A DNA stretch of 18,835 bases from SKPH01 sp051748565 (GTDB lineage: Bacteria; Bacillota; Dethiobacteria; DTU022): NCBI GenBank assembly GCA_051748565.1, contig JBNJHN010000036.1, forward strand, positions 1-18,835, in the 5' to 3' direction. The notes under the pieces are model-generated. The model ran no database searches and had not been told where the DNA came from. It saw only the letters and a program-made list of their open reading frames with translations. Below, piece by piece: positions 7,579-15,660 of this stretch; positions within the stretch are counted from its first letter, which is position 1, and every line of letters starts with the position of its first letter. Position numbers and translations under genes: made by a program.

Positions 7579-7731
7579 ATTAATAAGCCTCCATTACGTT
7601 CACTATAATGAACTACTGTTCTTTTATATTGCTATTATAACTCTAAATAAAGTAAAAGGAAATAGTTTATTTCTTCCCAGGCTTTATGAACACACATCAT
7701 CTCCTCAGCTTTAAGAGGTTCACGCTGTTCA
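7573..7731. promoter_or_regulatory. Cluster of six GTTCA/TGAAC half-sites (candidate operator)
   Basis: GTTCA occurs at 7573-7577, 7598-7602, 7718-7722 and 7727-7731, and its complement TGAAC at 7609-7613 and 7687-7691. Two of them form a near-perfect 16-base palindrome at 7598-7613 (14 of 16 positions symmetric, centred on TATA). Two others form a direct repeat with a 9-base period. Roughly 0.3 copies of this pentamer would be expected by chance in 160 bases on both strands. The cluster lies in front of the zinc-ribbon/hydroxylase/IclR operon, where an operator would be expected. Confidence 0.5.
7634..7662 (-). promoter_or_regulatory. Possible promoter of the hydroxylase operon
   Basis: On the minus strand TATAAT (7639-7634) lies about 60 bases upstream of the TTG start of the zinc-ribbon gene. 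The hexamer 17 bases further upstream (TTTCCT, 7662-7657) is a poor -35, as expected for an activator-dependent or weak promoter. The GTTCA palindrome at 7598-7613 would fall just downstream of the start point, a position typical of repressor sites. Confidence 0.35.
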
Positions 7732-7763
7732 ATAGCATTCAAATTATTCTTACAATGAAGCTT

Positions 7764-8831
7764 TTACTCTGCCAGATTTTGGACAATCTCCCTAAAAACC
7801 GCGGTGTGATGATCAATATCCTCAGCAGTTGTCTGCGGAGAAATTAAGGCCATGTTGTGAAAGGGCGTCATCAGAATGCCCCGATTTAAAGGCGTCGGGT
7901 GCACGTAGCGGTCAAGCTCCGGATCTACCGCCTCGGCTGCTTCACTGGCGTTGCGAGCAGGTTTGGTTCGGAACCAGTATTCGGTCCGGCAGCCCAGACG
8001 CATTACGTTCCAGGGCAGTATAAACTCTTTAATTATCTCTTCCACACCGTCAACAAAGCGTTCGGCAAGGGGGATGGTAATTTCGTAAGCCTCAGGAGTC
8101 AGAACATTTTCGAGGGTTACCCGCATCGCCGCTATAGAGAGAGCGTTACCAGCCAGGGTCCCCCGATACCACCTGTATCCGAATCTTTCACAGTAGTCAT
8201 CTCCGTGATTCTGCGGGCAATTTCTTCAGGAAAACCATATACAGCTGCCGGTATGCCGCTGGCTATCGGCTTACCCAGGGTAAACATGTCTGGAACAAGC
8301 CCATGCAGGGCAGTGTAGCCTCCCGGGCCGGCACATATGGTGTTGGTCTCATCAATGATCAGGATCGTTCCGGTTTTCCTTGTTAGCTCGCGCAGGGCTG
8401 CATGATAACCCGGATCAGGATGGATAATGCCGATGTTGGTCATTACCGGTACAGCCAGTACGCAGGCGACATCCTGATCCTGAAGGGCTTTTTCCAGCGC
8501 TTCGGGATCATTGGATTTGATAACTTTTGTCGTAACAGCAGGATCGACCGGTGGGCCAAGATTGCCCTGCATGGCCTTAACTTTCCCATCGCGATGCAGT
8601 GTAATAAACGCTTCTTCAGCTCAGTCCCGACAACAATGGCCTCATCAACAAATATGGGGAAGCCCCGGCCCACTTGACCATCCAGTTCATTGGTACTCCC
8701 CTAAGCAGGTTTTTTCGCGCTTTTTCATACATCGCTTGCGATTGCGGATGTCGATCGGCAAAATACCGGCGTTCTTTATCAAGCAGTAGTTTTACTCTTT
8801 CTTTTTGCACTAAAACTGCCTCTTTAAGCAT
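7764..8831 (-). pseudogene. Decayed class III (PLP-dependent) aminotransferase, glutamate-1-semialdehyde-aminotransferase-like
   Basis: The pieces read in order as one protein of the 'aspartate aminotransferase family' resembling HemL. The N-terminus has RYFADRHPQSQAMYEKARKN and GVPMNWMVKWAG. After a one-base loss in a C4 run (8663-8666) comes GFPIFVDEA. The reading then jumps at about 8630-8638 to the part just before GNLGPPVDP, so roughly 90 codons are missing, including the part of the PLP pocket that precedes the DETxT motif. The next piece has IIDETNTICAGPGGYT and the PLP lysine in TLGKPIASG. A second one-base loss in a C5 run (8160-8164) shifts the frame before AGNALSIAAMRVTLENVL, and the C-terminus ends normally with LNRGILMTPFHNMAL. 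A GTG at 8810 with AAGAGG upstream is a better original start than the ATG at 8831. It cannot make an active enzyme. Confidence 0.85.
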
Positions 8832-8846
8832 ATACTAATCATTAAA

Positions 8847-8877
8847 GTGGAGCGGTAAATTCCCTTTACCGCTCCAC
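8847..8877 (-). terminator. 13-bp perfect hairpin between the two pseudogenes
   Basis: Arms at 8847-8859 (GTGGAGCGGTAAA) and 8865-8877 (TTTACCGCTCCAC) are exact inverted copies with a 5-base loop. It lies 19 bases after the symporter stop on the minus strand, where a terminator is expected, but the tail on that strand is only TTTAAT. It is either a rho-independent terminator with a weak T-tract or an mRNA-stabilising hairpin. Confidence 0.6.
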
Positions 8878-8896
8878 CGGTCAATAACCTCGAATT

Positions 8897-10493
8897 TTAG
8901 GTATCACTGTTCTTTTTAAAGTCCCATCCAGCCCAGTTTACCAATTTCATCGGTTTTCCATCGATGTCAGCCAGGGGTTTGGCAGGGTCAAACTTGCTTG
9001 TAAGTAATAAAACCACCACCATGACAATGACCAAGATGAAGAAACCCGGGGTAGAGGCGATATAGACAGCGTCCCACATGGCCCACTCGACGTAAACCAC
9101 GCCTTCCTCGATGATCCCGATATTGGCTTCTGCTGTTTCAGCATAGTAATAGTAAAAGCTTAAGGCTACCCATGAGACGAAACTGCATATCAAGACCAAA
9201 AGGGCACCGGTTTCGTTGCATTTTTCCATAAATAGCCTGCAGCGTACGGTGCAAACAAACCTACGAGGATAATGAACCAGGCGATAACAACAAGCATGTA
9301 GATGGTTTCGGCATAAAGCGCCAGCAGCAGAGAAAAGATCGCCACAATCGGAACAAATTGCCGGGTTATCTTCAAGGCTTCCTCGGAGGTTGCCTCATGT
9401 TTGACATACTTCAAACCGTTGTAACCAATAATGGAAGAGGTGGCAAGCAGGGCGCTGTCCGAGCTTGACATCAATGCCGCAATCATCCTTGCCACGAAAA
9501 CCATTGTTAGGACTGGCGGCAGAAAGTTATTTGCCAGCTATGGTAAAATCATTTCAGTTTCGGGAATAGTCAGATTGGCATTGAGCTCGAACATGACAAT
9601 ACCTGAAATTACCGGTATCATTCCCACTACCAGGTAAAGACCTCCGGCTATATAAGAGCCGACAGTCGCTGTTTTCTCATCTCTGGCTGACAATATTATC
9701 TGCATCAGGTCCTGGGCCGGGATGCTGCCCAGACCTATGGCCATCCAGGCGCCGATATAGTAGAACCAGCCCGGCAGCCCGAAATGCCAGAGAAACCCCT
9801 CTTCTGCCGTCGGAGCAATGGCAAAAGTCGGAAGCTCACCCCAGTTGCCGGCGTGAGAAAAAAAGTAATCCCATCCTCCGATACTGGATATCGCATAGGG
9901 CAAAATTATCACTATGCCCACGATCAGCACAATCATCTGGACCACGTCGGTTAAGGTTACTGACCACATCCCACCCAGGTAAGTATAAACGATCAAAACT
10001 GCGCAGGAAATGATAATCCCGTAAGCCAGGGGAAGGCCGGTAAAAAGCTGGAGGATTGTTCCGAAGGCAACAGGCTGGGCTCCAACCCAGCCGATTTCGG
10101 CAATGCCAGTACAATTGAAGCGGCGATCCCCATTTTTTTACCGTAGCGTATATCGAAGAAATCAACCAGGGTCAGGTAGCCGCCGCGCCTCATCATGCGG
10201 ACGAAAAAAATGCCGGCCGGAATCAGGCAGAGAGCCGCCCCCCAGGAATCGAAAATAACCCCCTGGTTTCCGAAAAGATAGGCCTGGGCGGTCGCTCCCA
10301 TAAGGGTGCCGGCACAAAACCAGGTCGCAAACAGGGTGCCAATCGTAAAAAAAAGCGGCAGACGTCTTCCTGCCACAATATAGTCGGTGCTATCCTTGAT
10401 TTTCCTGGAACTCCACCAGCCGATACCGACCATCACTAGCATATAAATAATAACACCGAATAAAACCATGCCCCCGCACTGCATAAGCTTCAC
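8897..10493 (-). pseudogene. Decayed sodium:solute symporter (SSS family)
   Basis: Four pieces in order make one protein of about 530 residues with the SSS (PutP/PanF-like) layout. Near the start SSRKIKDSTDYIVAGRRLPL is the typical loop after the first membrane helix, and further on come the conserved 'SIPAQD' region and a 'SSSDSALLATSSI' helix. Lesions are a one-base loss near 10101-10107 (before AEIGWVGAQ), an in-frame TAG at 9540-9538 (after EMILP; one base from CAG, Gln), and a one-base loss in an A5/T5 run at 9221-9225 (inside LWKKCNETGA). The C-terminal piece ends normally. Intact relatives import organic solutes with sodium. It starts at GTG 10493 or one of the ATGs just inside, none with a good ribosome site. 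Confidence 0.87.
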
Positions 10494-10697
10494 AGCCCAT
10501 TGTCAGTGGTTGTTCTGAACAAGCTGAAATTAGATCCTTAAGAAGAAAAGGAACACCACTAAAAGGCCCCTCCGGTATTCACTGAAGGTATTTATGATTA
10601 CCCTTCTATTTCGCTTTTTAAAATGTGTTACTATTAAGATATTATATTTTGCCTTGTTGTCTGAATATCTTACACAATAGATTTGAGGGGAATACTT
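10494..10697. other. Intergenic region between the divergent symporter pseudogene and the methyltransferase gene
   Basis: About 200 bases, AT-rich in its right half. AT-rich hexamers such as TATTAT at 10640-10645 could serve as a -10 for the plus-strand methyltransferase, but no matching -35 stands out. No reading frame or strong hairpin is seen. Confidence 0.4.
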
Positions 10698-11321
10698 TTG
10701 AGCAGAAAGAATAGTAGTATTTTATTCAATTCAATAGCGCCTTTATATGGATTATTTTATAAAGTGCAGAAAAAGCGATTTACTGAGGTTATAGAGGGCG
10801 TAGATAAAGAACTGGATTTGTCATCTTTTGAAACTATTATTGATATTGGGTGCGGAACAGGTGCGTTATGTTCCGTTTTAAATGACAAGGGTTTGTCAGT
10901 GACCGGCATTGACCCGGCCAATAAGATGCTGGAAATAGCCAGGAACAAGCAGGAGAATAACGATATCAGTTTTATTCAGGCTGATGTTCTTGAAGGATTA
11001 CCTTTTGATAACAATAGTTTTGATGTTGCGATAGCATCATACGTTGCTCATGGTTTAGAGGTTGAGGAAAGAAAACTCATGTATGCCGAAATGAGCCGGG
11101 TTACAAAGCAGTGGGTTGTAATATATGATTATAACGATAAGCGATCATTGCTGATAACAATTATTGAATGGTTGGAAGGTGGTGACTACTTCCACTTCAT
11201 TAAAAATGCTGAACCGGAAATGAGAGATTGCGTTTTAGAGATGAAAAACTGTTTCTCGAAAGTGGAAGTAGTCAATGTGGATACAAGCGCAGCCTGGTAT
11301 ATCTGTAAACCTTTTGTCTGA
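10698..11321 (+). CDS. Class I SAM-dependent methyltransferase
   Basis: 207 residues from the TTG at 10698, chosen because GAGGGG lies 7 bases upstream. A TTG at 10683 in the same frame would add five residues but covers that ribosome site. The SAM-binding core is plain: IIDIGCGTGA (47-56), TGIDPANKMLEIAR (69-82, with the acidic residue at the end of strand 2), and an LPFDNNSFDVAIAS motif (101-113). This is the Methyltransf_11 type of small-molecule or lipid methyltransferase; the substrate is not visible. The gene stands alone, 170 bases before the ABC exporter genes. It is more AT-rich than its neighbours, which may reflect separate ancestry. Confidence 0.85.
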   Translation: MSRKNSSILFNSIAPLYGLFYKVQKKRFTEVIEGVDKELDLSSFETIIDIGCGTGALCSVLNDKGLSVTGIDPANKMLEIARNKQENNDISFIQADVLEGLPFDNNSFDVAIASYVAHGLEVEERKLMYAEMSRVTKQWVVIYDYNDKRSLLITIIEWLEGGDYFHFIKNAEPEMRDCVLEMKNCFSKVEVVNVDTSAAWYICKPFV

Positions 11322-11491
11322 TAGAAAATCAGGAGACATCAGGGAGCGTTAAGCCAACACCTTTGTCAATTCTCCCCAGGTTAATTTAACACAAAAGAAC
11401 CGTTCCCCCGTATTCTAAATATCAGAAGAATTATTCACGGGCTGAGTAGTATTAAGCGCTTTTGTGAGCGTAAACAAGGAGGAACCTTGAA

Positions 11492-12301
11492 GTGACCGGT
11501 ATGGATAATGCAGCAGTTATCGAAGTTGAAGGTTTAACCAAAAAGTTTGGCGACTTGGTTGCCGTTGATAATATTTCTTTTACTGTAAACCGTGGAGAAA
11601 TATTTGCCTTTTTAGGTCCAAACGGTGCCGGTAAAACAACAACAATCAGGATGCTGACAACGCTTTCCAGGCCGACCAGTGGGAAAATAATTATAAACGG
11701 GCATGATCCTGTTGCGGAACAGGACGCAGCCAGACGTTCCTTCGGGATAGTTTTTCAGGAACCCAGCCTGGATGATGAACTTACTGCCAGTGAAAACATG
11801 GTCATTCATGGAGTATTATATAATATGCCGAAAGCAATCCGTACCGAACGTATTGAAATGCTGCTTAAACTTGTTGAGCTGTGGGGACGAAAAAATGACC
11901 AGGTTAAGAAGTTCTCCGGGGGGATGAAACGCAGACTGGAAATTGCCAGAGGCCTTTTGCACCTGCCGCAAATTCTTTTTCTTGATGAACCAACCCTCGG
12001 GCTGGATCCCCAAACCCGCAACCTGTTGTGGGAGCATATCAGGAATTTAAACAGCAAAGAAAAAATCACCGTATTTTTAACCACCCATATCATGGAAGAG
12101 GCCGAACGCGTTGCCGATACCGTGGCCGTTATCGATTATGGCAGAATTATTGACATCGGTTCACCCCGTGAACTTGCTGATCGGACCGGTTCAACTTCAC
12201 TGGAAGAAGCATTTTTAGCCTTGACGGGAAAAACTATCCGCGAAGAAAAAGCCGAAACCCATACCCAGATGGTGAGTGCGTACCTGAGGAGGAAGAAATG
12301 A
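11492..12301 (+). CDS. ABC exporter ATP-binding protein, DrrA type
   Basis: 269 residues. Complete ABC ATPase: Walker A GPNGAGKTT (42-50), Q-loop Gln89, signature FSGGM (141-145), Walker B ILFLDEP with Glu166, D-loop GLDP and H-loop His199. The ATPase sequence and the C-terminal extension (STSLEEAFLALTGK) are typical of DrrA/NodI-like exporters of drugs or lipids. The start is the GTG at 11492, with AGGAGG about 9 bases upstream; an ATG at 11501 would remove three residues. It forms a two-gene unit with the permease that begins one base after its stop. The exported substrate cannot be told. Confidence 0.93.
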   Translation: MTGMDNAAVIEVEGLTKKFGDLVAVDNISFTVNRGEIFAFLGPNGAGKTTTIRMLTTLSRPTSGKIIINGHDPVAEQDAARRSFGIVFQEPSLDDELTASENMVIHGVLYNMPKAIRTERIEMLLKLVELWGRKNDQVKKFSGGMKRRLEIARGLLHLPQILFLDEPTLGLDPQTRNLLWEHIRNLNSKEKITVFLTTHIMEEAERVADTVAVIDYGRIIDIGSPRELADRTGSTSLEEAFLALTGKTIREEKAETHTQMVSAYLRRKK

Positions 12302-12302
12302 A

Positions 12303-13049
12303 ATGAGTGTAATATATATCCTCTGGCAGCGGCAGCTAAAGCGTTATTTTCGTTCCAAAACCCGTATTATTGGTGCTTTAGGCCAGCCTTTGCTATTTTT
12401 ATTTGCTCTCGGCTTCGGTTTCGGACCGGTATTTGAAAGGGCAGGAGAGGGAGACTACATGCAATTCCTGGTTCCTGGCGTTATTGCCATGAGTATACTG
12501 TTTACATCGATGTTTAACGGCATAGAAATAATCTGGGATCGGCAGTTTGGTTTTCTCAAGGAAACTCTGGTTGCGCCTGTTTCCAGGGTAACAATTATGC
12601 TGGGCAGAACTTTAGGAGGTGCTACAGTTGCCATAGTACAGGGGATCATCATCTTGGGAATATCCTTGCTGATCGGTTTTCGGTTTGGCAGCCCTACCGG
12701 CCTACCCATTGCCTTACTTTTTATGTTTCTTATTGCCACCTTGTTTACAGCCCTCGGTACAGCTATTGCTTCAGTTCTAGAAGATATGCACGGGTTTCAA
12801 TTGATCATGAACTTCCTGGTAATGCCCCTGTTCTTTCTTTCAGGAGCTTTATTCCCGATCCATAATCTACCTGCAGCTGTCGGAATGCTGGTGCGAATCA
12901 ACCCCCTTTCGTACGGCGTAGACGGCCTCCGTGGAGCTCTTACAGGAGTTTACCAGATTGGATTTATAACAGATTTCAACGTTTTATTCTTAACAATGAT
13001 TTCCCTGGTTGCTGTAGGGGCCTACTTGTTTTCTAAAATAGAAGTATAA
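12303..13049 (+). CDS. ABC-2 type permease, DrrB/NodJ type
   Basis: 248 residues, normal for this family. About six membrane helices can be placed at roughly 23-42, 55-75, 103-125, 134-158, 168-187 and 226-244. The cytoplasmic loop GFLKETLVAPVSR (83-95) and the segment GALFPIHNLP..INPLSYGVDGLRG (181-211) are hallmarks of ABC-2 exporters. The ATG lies one base after the ATPase stop and its ribosome site (GAGGAGG) is inside the ATPase gene, so the two proteins are made together. Two copies would pair with two ATPase copies in the membrane. No terminator is obvious after it. Confidence 0.92.
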   Translation: MSVIYILWQRQLKRYFRSKTRIIGALGQPLLFLFALGFGFGPVFERAGEGDYMQFLVPGVIAMSILFTSMFNGIEIIWDRQFGFLKETLVAPVSRVTIMLGRTLGGATVAIVQGIIILGISLLIGFRFGSPTGLPIALLFMFLIATLFTALGTAIASVLEDMHGFQLIMNFLVMPLFFLSGALFPIHNLPAAVGMLVRINPLSYGVDGLRGALTGVYQIGFITDFNVLFLTMISLVAVGAYLFSKIEV

Positions 13050-13142
13050 TAAAGATTCTTTCTGCTTCTGGATAAATTAATCATTCTGATCATGAATGAA
13101 GAAATGAGATTGAGGCCAGGCTAAGAGGCGATTTCGGTCTGT

Positions 13143-13171
13143 TTGAATAAAAGCATTAAGAATTATATAAT
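13143..13171 (+). promoter_or_regulatory. Sigma-A promoter of the TspO-like gene
   Basis: TTGAAT (13143-13148) and a perfect TATAAT (13166-13171) are 17 bases apart. Transcription would begin near 13178, leaving a 40-base leader that ends with AAGGAG before the ATG at 13219. Confidence 0.7.
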
Positions 13172-13218
13172 CAATGAAACGCATATTAATGCATCATTTA
13201 ATTTAAGGAGTGTGAAAA

Positions 13219-14019
13219 ATGGATAAAGATAAAAGTTTTTATATTAAGGTTGCTGTAGCTATCACCTATTTGATCATGGTGGTGGTTAATGCTTTAGCTT
13301 CTGCTTTGCCCATTAACGGAATCACTACCGGTCAGGTATCGGACTCTTATCCGGATCTTTTCGCCCCTGCCGGTATAACTTTTGCTATTTGGGGTCTGAT
13401 ATATATTCTTTTAGCCGGTTATATCCTTTACCAGTTCGGTATTTTCCAGGCTGATAAAGGGGTAAGCAGAAATGAGCTCTTCCAAAAAATCGGTATTTAT
13501 TTTATTATATCTTCTCTTGCCAATGCACTATGGATTTTTGCCTGGCATTACGACAAAATTGGCCTCTCTCTGCTGCTGATGATTATAATCCTTGTTTGTT
13601 TAATCTTGATTGCATCGATGCTGAGCAAAGAAGAATTTTCACTTCAGGAAAAAATATTTATCAGACTTCCCTTTAGCGTTTACTTTGGCTGGATCACCGT
13701 GGCCACAATAGCCAATGTTACAACTTATCTGGTCTACATAAATTGGGGAGGGTTTGGAATATCAGAGCAAGCCTGGATGGTCCTAATTCTCTTTGTTGGA
13801 GTGGCGATCGGTATAGCCAGGATGTTTAAGGATAAAGACGTTGCATACGGCCTGGTTTTTGTCTGGGCCTACGCCGGGATTTGGATCAAGCATTCTTCTT
13901 CAGACCAGTTCGCCGGGCAATATCCCGCCATAATCAGTGCCGTGACAATCTGTATCCTTTTACTGATCGCTGCTGAAATATTCTTGATCTTTAAAGGCTC
14001 CAGGAAAGCTAAAGTATAG
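13219..14019 (+). CDS. TspO/MBR-like multi-pass membrane protein
   Basis: 266 residues, almost all hydrophobic, with about eight possible membrane helices (roughly 8-30, 50-73, 90-110, 114-134, 148-171, 185-201, 207-224, 237-257). The segment PINGITTGQVSDSYPDLFAPAG (31-52) followed by FAIWGLIY, and the later SSLANALWIFAWH (98-110), match a group of Firmicutes proteins related to TspO/MBR 'tryptophan-rich sensory' proteins but longer than the 160-residue TspO itself. TspO proteins bind porphyrins and lipids; whether this longer group does is not known to me. AAGGAG lies 9 bases before the ATG, and the gene has its own promoter. Confidence 0.65.
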   Translation: MDKDKSFYIKVAVAITYLIMVVVNALASALPINGITTGQVSDSYPDLFAPAGITFAIWGLIYILLAGYILYQFGIFQADKGVSRNELFQKIGIYFIISSLANALWIFAWHYDKIGLSLLLMIIILVCLILIASMLSKEEFSLQEKIFIRLPFSVYFGWITVATIANVTTYLVYINWGGFGISEQAWMVLILFVGVAIGIARMFKDKDVAYGLVFVWAYAGIWIKHSSSDQFAGQYPAIISAVTICILLLIAAEIFLIFKGSRKAKV

Positions 14020-14071
14020 ATAATAAAACTTCTTCAGGAAAAGCATGTTCTGCATTATTTAAAGATAATGA

Positions 14072-14077
14072 TATAAT
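14072..14077 (+). promoter_or_regulatory. Possible -10 element before the DHH gene
   Basis: A perfect TATAAT lies in an AT-rich stretch 24 bases before the ATG at 14102. The -35 position (TCTGCA or nearby) is poor. If it is used, the leader is only about 18 bases, which would fit the weak AAAGG ribosome site. Confidence 0.4.
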
Positions 14078-14101
14078 ATTTTTAAAAGGTTTAATTCGAC
14101 A

Positions 14102-15202
14102 ATGAATAAAACAGCAGTGCTATTCCGCGAAGCAGTATTAAAATACGAATCAATTGCCATCTATATACCCGGTTCACCGGATCCTGATGCAATTGCTTCA
14201 GCGCATGCTATTAAGCTGATCCTCAAACATCTATCCATAGACTCAGATATTTTTGCCGAAAAGAGGTTATCTCTGCCGCAAAACAAGGCCTTTATTGATA
14301 AGCTAAAAATCCCTTTAATTTTCGGTAAAGATATCAACTTCGAAAAATACGATGCCTATATCGTTCCCGATTTTCAAAACAACCGGATAGAGAATATCAG
14401 TAACAGGATTCCCTGTGCTGTACATATAGACCATCATGCCAAATCAAAAGACTCCGTCAAAGCGGATTTCTCCCTGATAAGGACAGACTCAGGTTCTACA
14501 AGTACCCTGGTTGCCCTAATTGTGAAAAACCTGGATATTGATTTCCCTGAAAAAGAGATGGTCTCGATGGCTACAGCCCTTACAATAGGAATTTATACAG
14601 ATACTGATAAATATAACAACATAACCTCTCTCGATCTTGAAGCCTTAAGTTTTCTTTCCGGTTTTGCCGACTGGAACATCCTGCAGGGTATAAGCAACAT
14701 ACCCATTTCACCTGAAACACTCCTCTACTATAATAAAGCAATTGCAAACGAAGTTGCTTATAAGGACTGGGGTTTTTACGGCATTGGTTATGTCAACTCC
14801 AAAAACAGGGATTCCATTGCCATAGCAGCCGATATGGTCCTTGAAAAATCAACCCATAACACAGTGGCTGTATTTGCCGTCATTGAAAATCATAAAAAGA
14901 GGGAGATGTACCTTGATGTATCCCTGAGATCGGAAAACAAATCTGTTGATTTGAACAGGGTTATCAAGCGAATCACCCCGAACGGTGGGGGAAGACGTTA
15001 TAAAGGGGCATACCAGGTTAAACTGGACTATTTTTTTAGCACCCCCGACAGGGACATGTTATGGAAAGTTATTGAATCTACCACTATAGAAACTCTGCGC
15101 AGAAGCAGGGACTCGCTCTATATAACCGGGATAGAAGAAATATACAGCAGTATTAAAAGTAAGATTCGCTCCATCATGAAAAAGGATAATGATATCAGTT
15201 AA
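14102..15202 (+). CDS. DHH-family phosphoesterase (NrnA/RecJ-like fold)
   Basis: 366 residues with a DHH domain followed by a DHHA1 domain. Enzymes of this fold use two metal ions to cut short RNAs (nano-RNase NrnA), pAp or cyclic dinucleotides. Motif I is SPDPDAIAS (25-33), the DHH triad is DHH (110-112), and the acidic residue after GIY is Asp167. The DHHA1 substrate loop is NGGGRRYKGA (294-303). Two departures stand out: the His usually found a few residues before motif I is absent (PGSPDPD), and the usual GGGH carries Arg instead of His. The ribosome site is weak (AAAGG, about 12 bases away). It may be a standalone nuclease or phosphodiesterase, with substrate unassigned. Confidence 0.85.
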   Translation: MNKTAVLFREAVLKYESIAIYIPGSPDPDAIASAHAIKLILKHLSIDSDIFAEKRLSLPQNKAFIDKLKIPLIFGKDINFEKYDAYIVPDFQNNRIENISNRIPCAVHIDHHAKSKDSVKADFSLIRTDSGSTSTLVALIVKNLDIDFPEKEMVSMATALTIGIYTDTDKYNNITSLDLEALSFLSGFADWNILQGISNIPISPETLLYYNKAIANEVAYKDWGFYGIGYVNSKNRDSIAIAADMVLEKSTHNTVAVFAVIENHKKREMYLDVSLRSENKSVDLNRVIKRITPNGGGRRYKGAYQVKLDYFFSTPDRDMLWKVIESTTIETLRRSRDSLYITGIEEIYSSIKSKIRSIMKKDNDIS

Positions 15203-15250
15203 ATATTAATCAGGCATCCGCCAGCATTCTTCATCAAATCTGCTACTTTA

Positions 15251-15290
15251 CTTCACAGGATCTTCACATTTATCCTTTACTATGTATCTA
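15251..15290 (+). promoter_or_regulatory. Tandem CTTCACA repeat and promoter before the secreted DUF2680-like gene
   Basis: CTTCACA is repeated exactly at 15251-15257 and 15262-15268 with an 11-base period, i.e. TTCACA-N5-TTCACA. Direct hexamers with this spacing are the known binding pattern of OmpR/PhoB-family regulators such as B. subtilis PhoP. The second copy occupies a -35 position relative to TATCTA (15285-15290, 16-base spacer), so a bound regulator could act as an activator. An OmpR-type regulator is encoded 600 bases downstream. Confidence 0.5.
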
Positions 15291-15317
15291 GAGTAAATAT
15301 GAAAGGGGTAATCAAAT

Positions 15318-15638
15318 ATGTCCAAAAGAATACTGGTTGGTCTACTGGTAACGATTGTTGCTTTAACGATAGTGGTTTCCACAGTAGCCTTTGCCCAGGA
15401 AAGTGACCCAACCCTGGAAGCTCTTTACGAGCAGATTTATGAACTGCGCCGTCAGGTAGTTGAAAGGCGGGTAGAACTTGGCCAGCTGACTGAAGAAGAA
15501 GGCAGCCGGAAATTAGAGATAATGGAAGAACGTTTCCTGGAAAGATCTGAAGAAGGCTCCGGTCCTTTTTACGGGATGTGGGGGAGAGGCTGGCGAGATG
15601 ATGAGACCAGGGGTTTCCGTCATTGCTGGCGCGATTAA
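15318..15638 (+). CDS. Small secreted protein, DUF2680-like
   Basis: 106 residues. Residues 1-26 form a signal peptide (basic start SKR, a hydrophobic core of about 18 residues, cleavage after VAFA). The mature part is a charged helix, LEALYEQIYELRRQVVERRVELGQLTEEE (33-61) and onward, like the DUF2680 domain found in small exported proteins of Firmicutes. The tail is Gly, Trp and Arg rich with one Cys (103). A function for DUF2680 is not known to me; a short exported helical protein next to a two-component system recalls envelope-stress accessory proteins of the CpxP kind, which is only an analogy. AAGGGG lies 9 bases before the ATG. Confidence 0.75.
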   Translation: MSKRILVGLLVTIVALTIVVSTVAFAQESDPTLEALYEQIYELRRQVVERRVELGQLTEEEGSRKLEIMEERFLERSEEGSGPFYGMWGRGWRDDETRGFRHCWRD

Positions 15639-15660
15639 ATAAAATCTAATTTTGTGTTTT

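Noticed and set aside
7899..8318. 139-codon plus-strand open frame over the aminotransferase remnant
   Set aside because: The opposite strand carries clear aminotransferase homology in this stretch, and the plus-strand product has no recognisable features.
7764..10493. Sequencing error as the explanation for the frameshifts
   Set aside because: Some lesions are in short homopolymers, but there is also an amber stop and a large internal deletion, and all long genes on both sides are intact. Decay fits better, although single homopolymer sites could still be errors.
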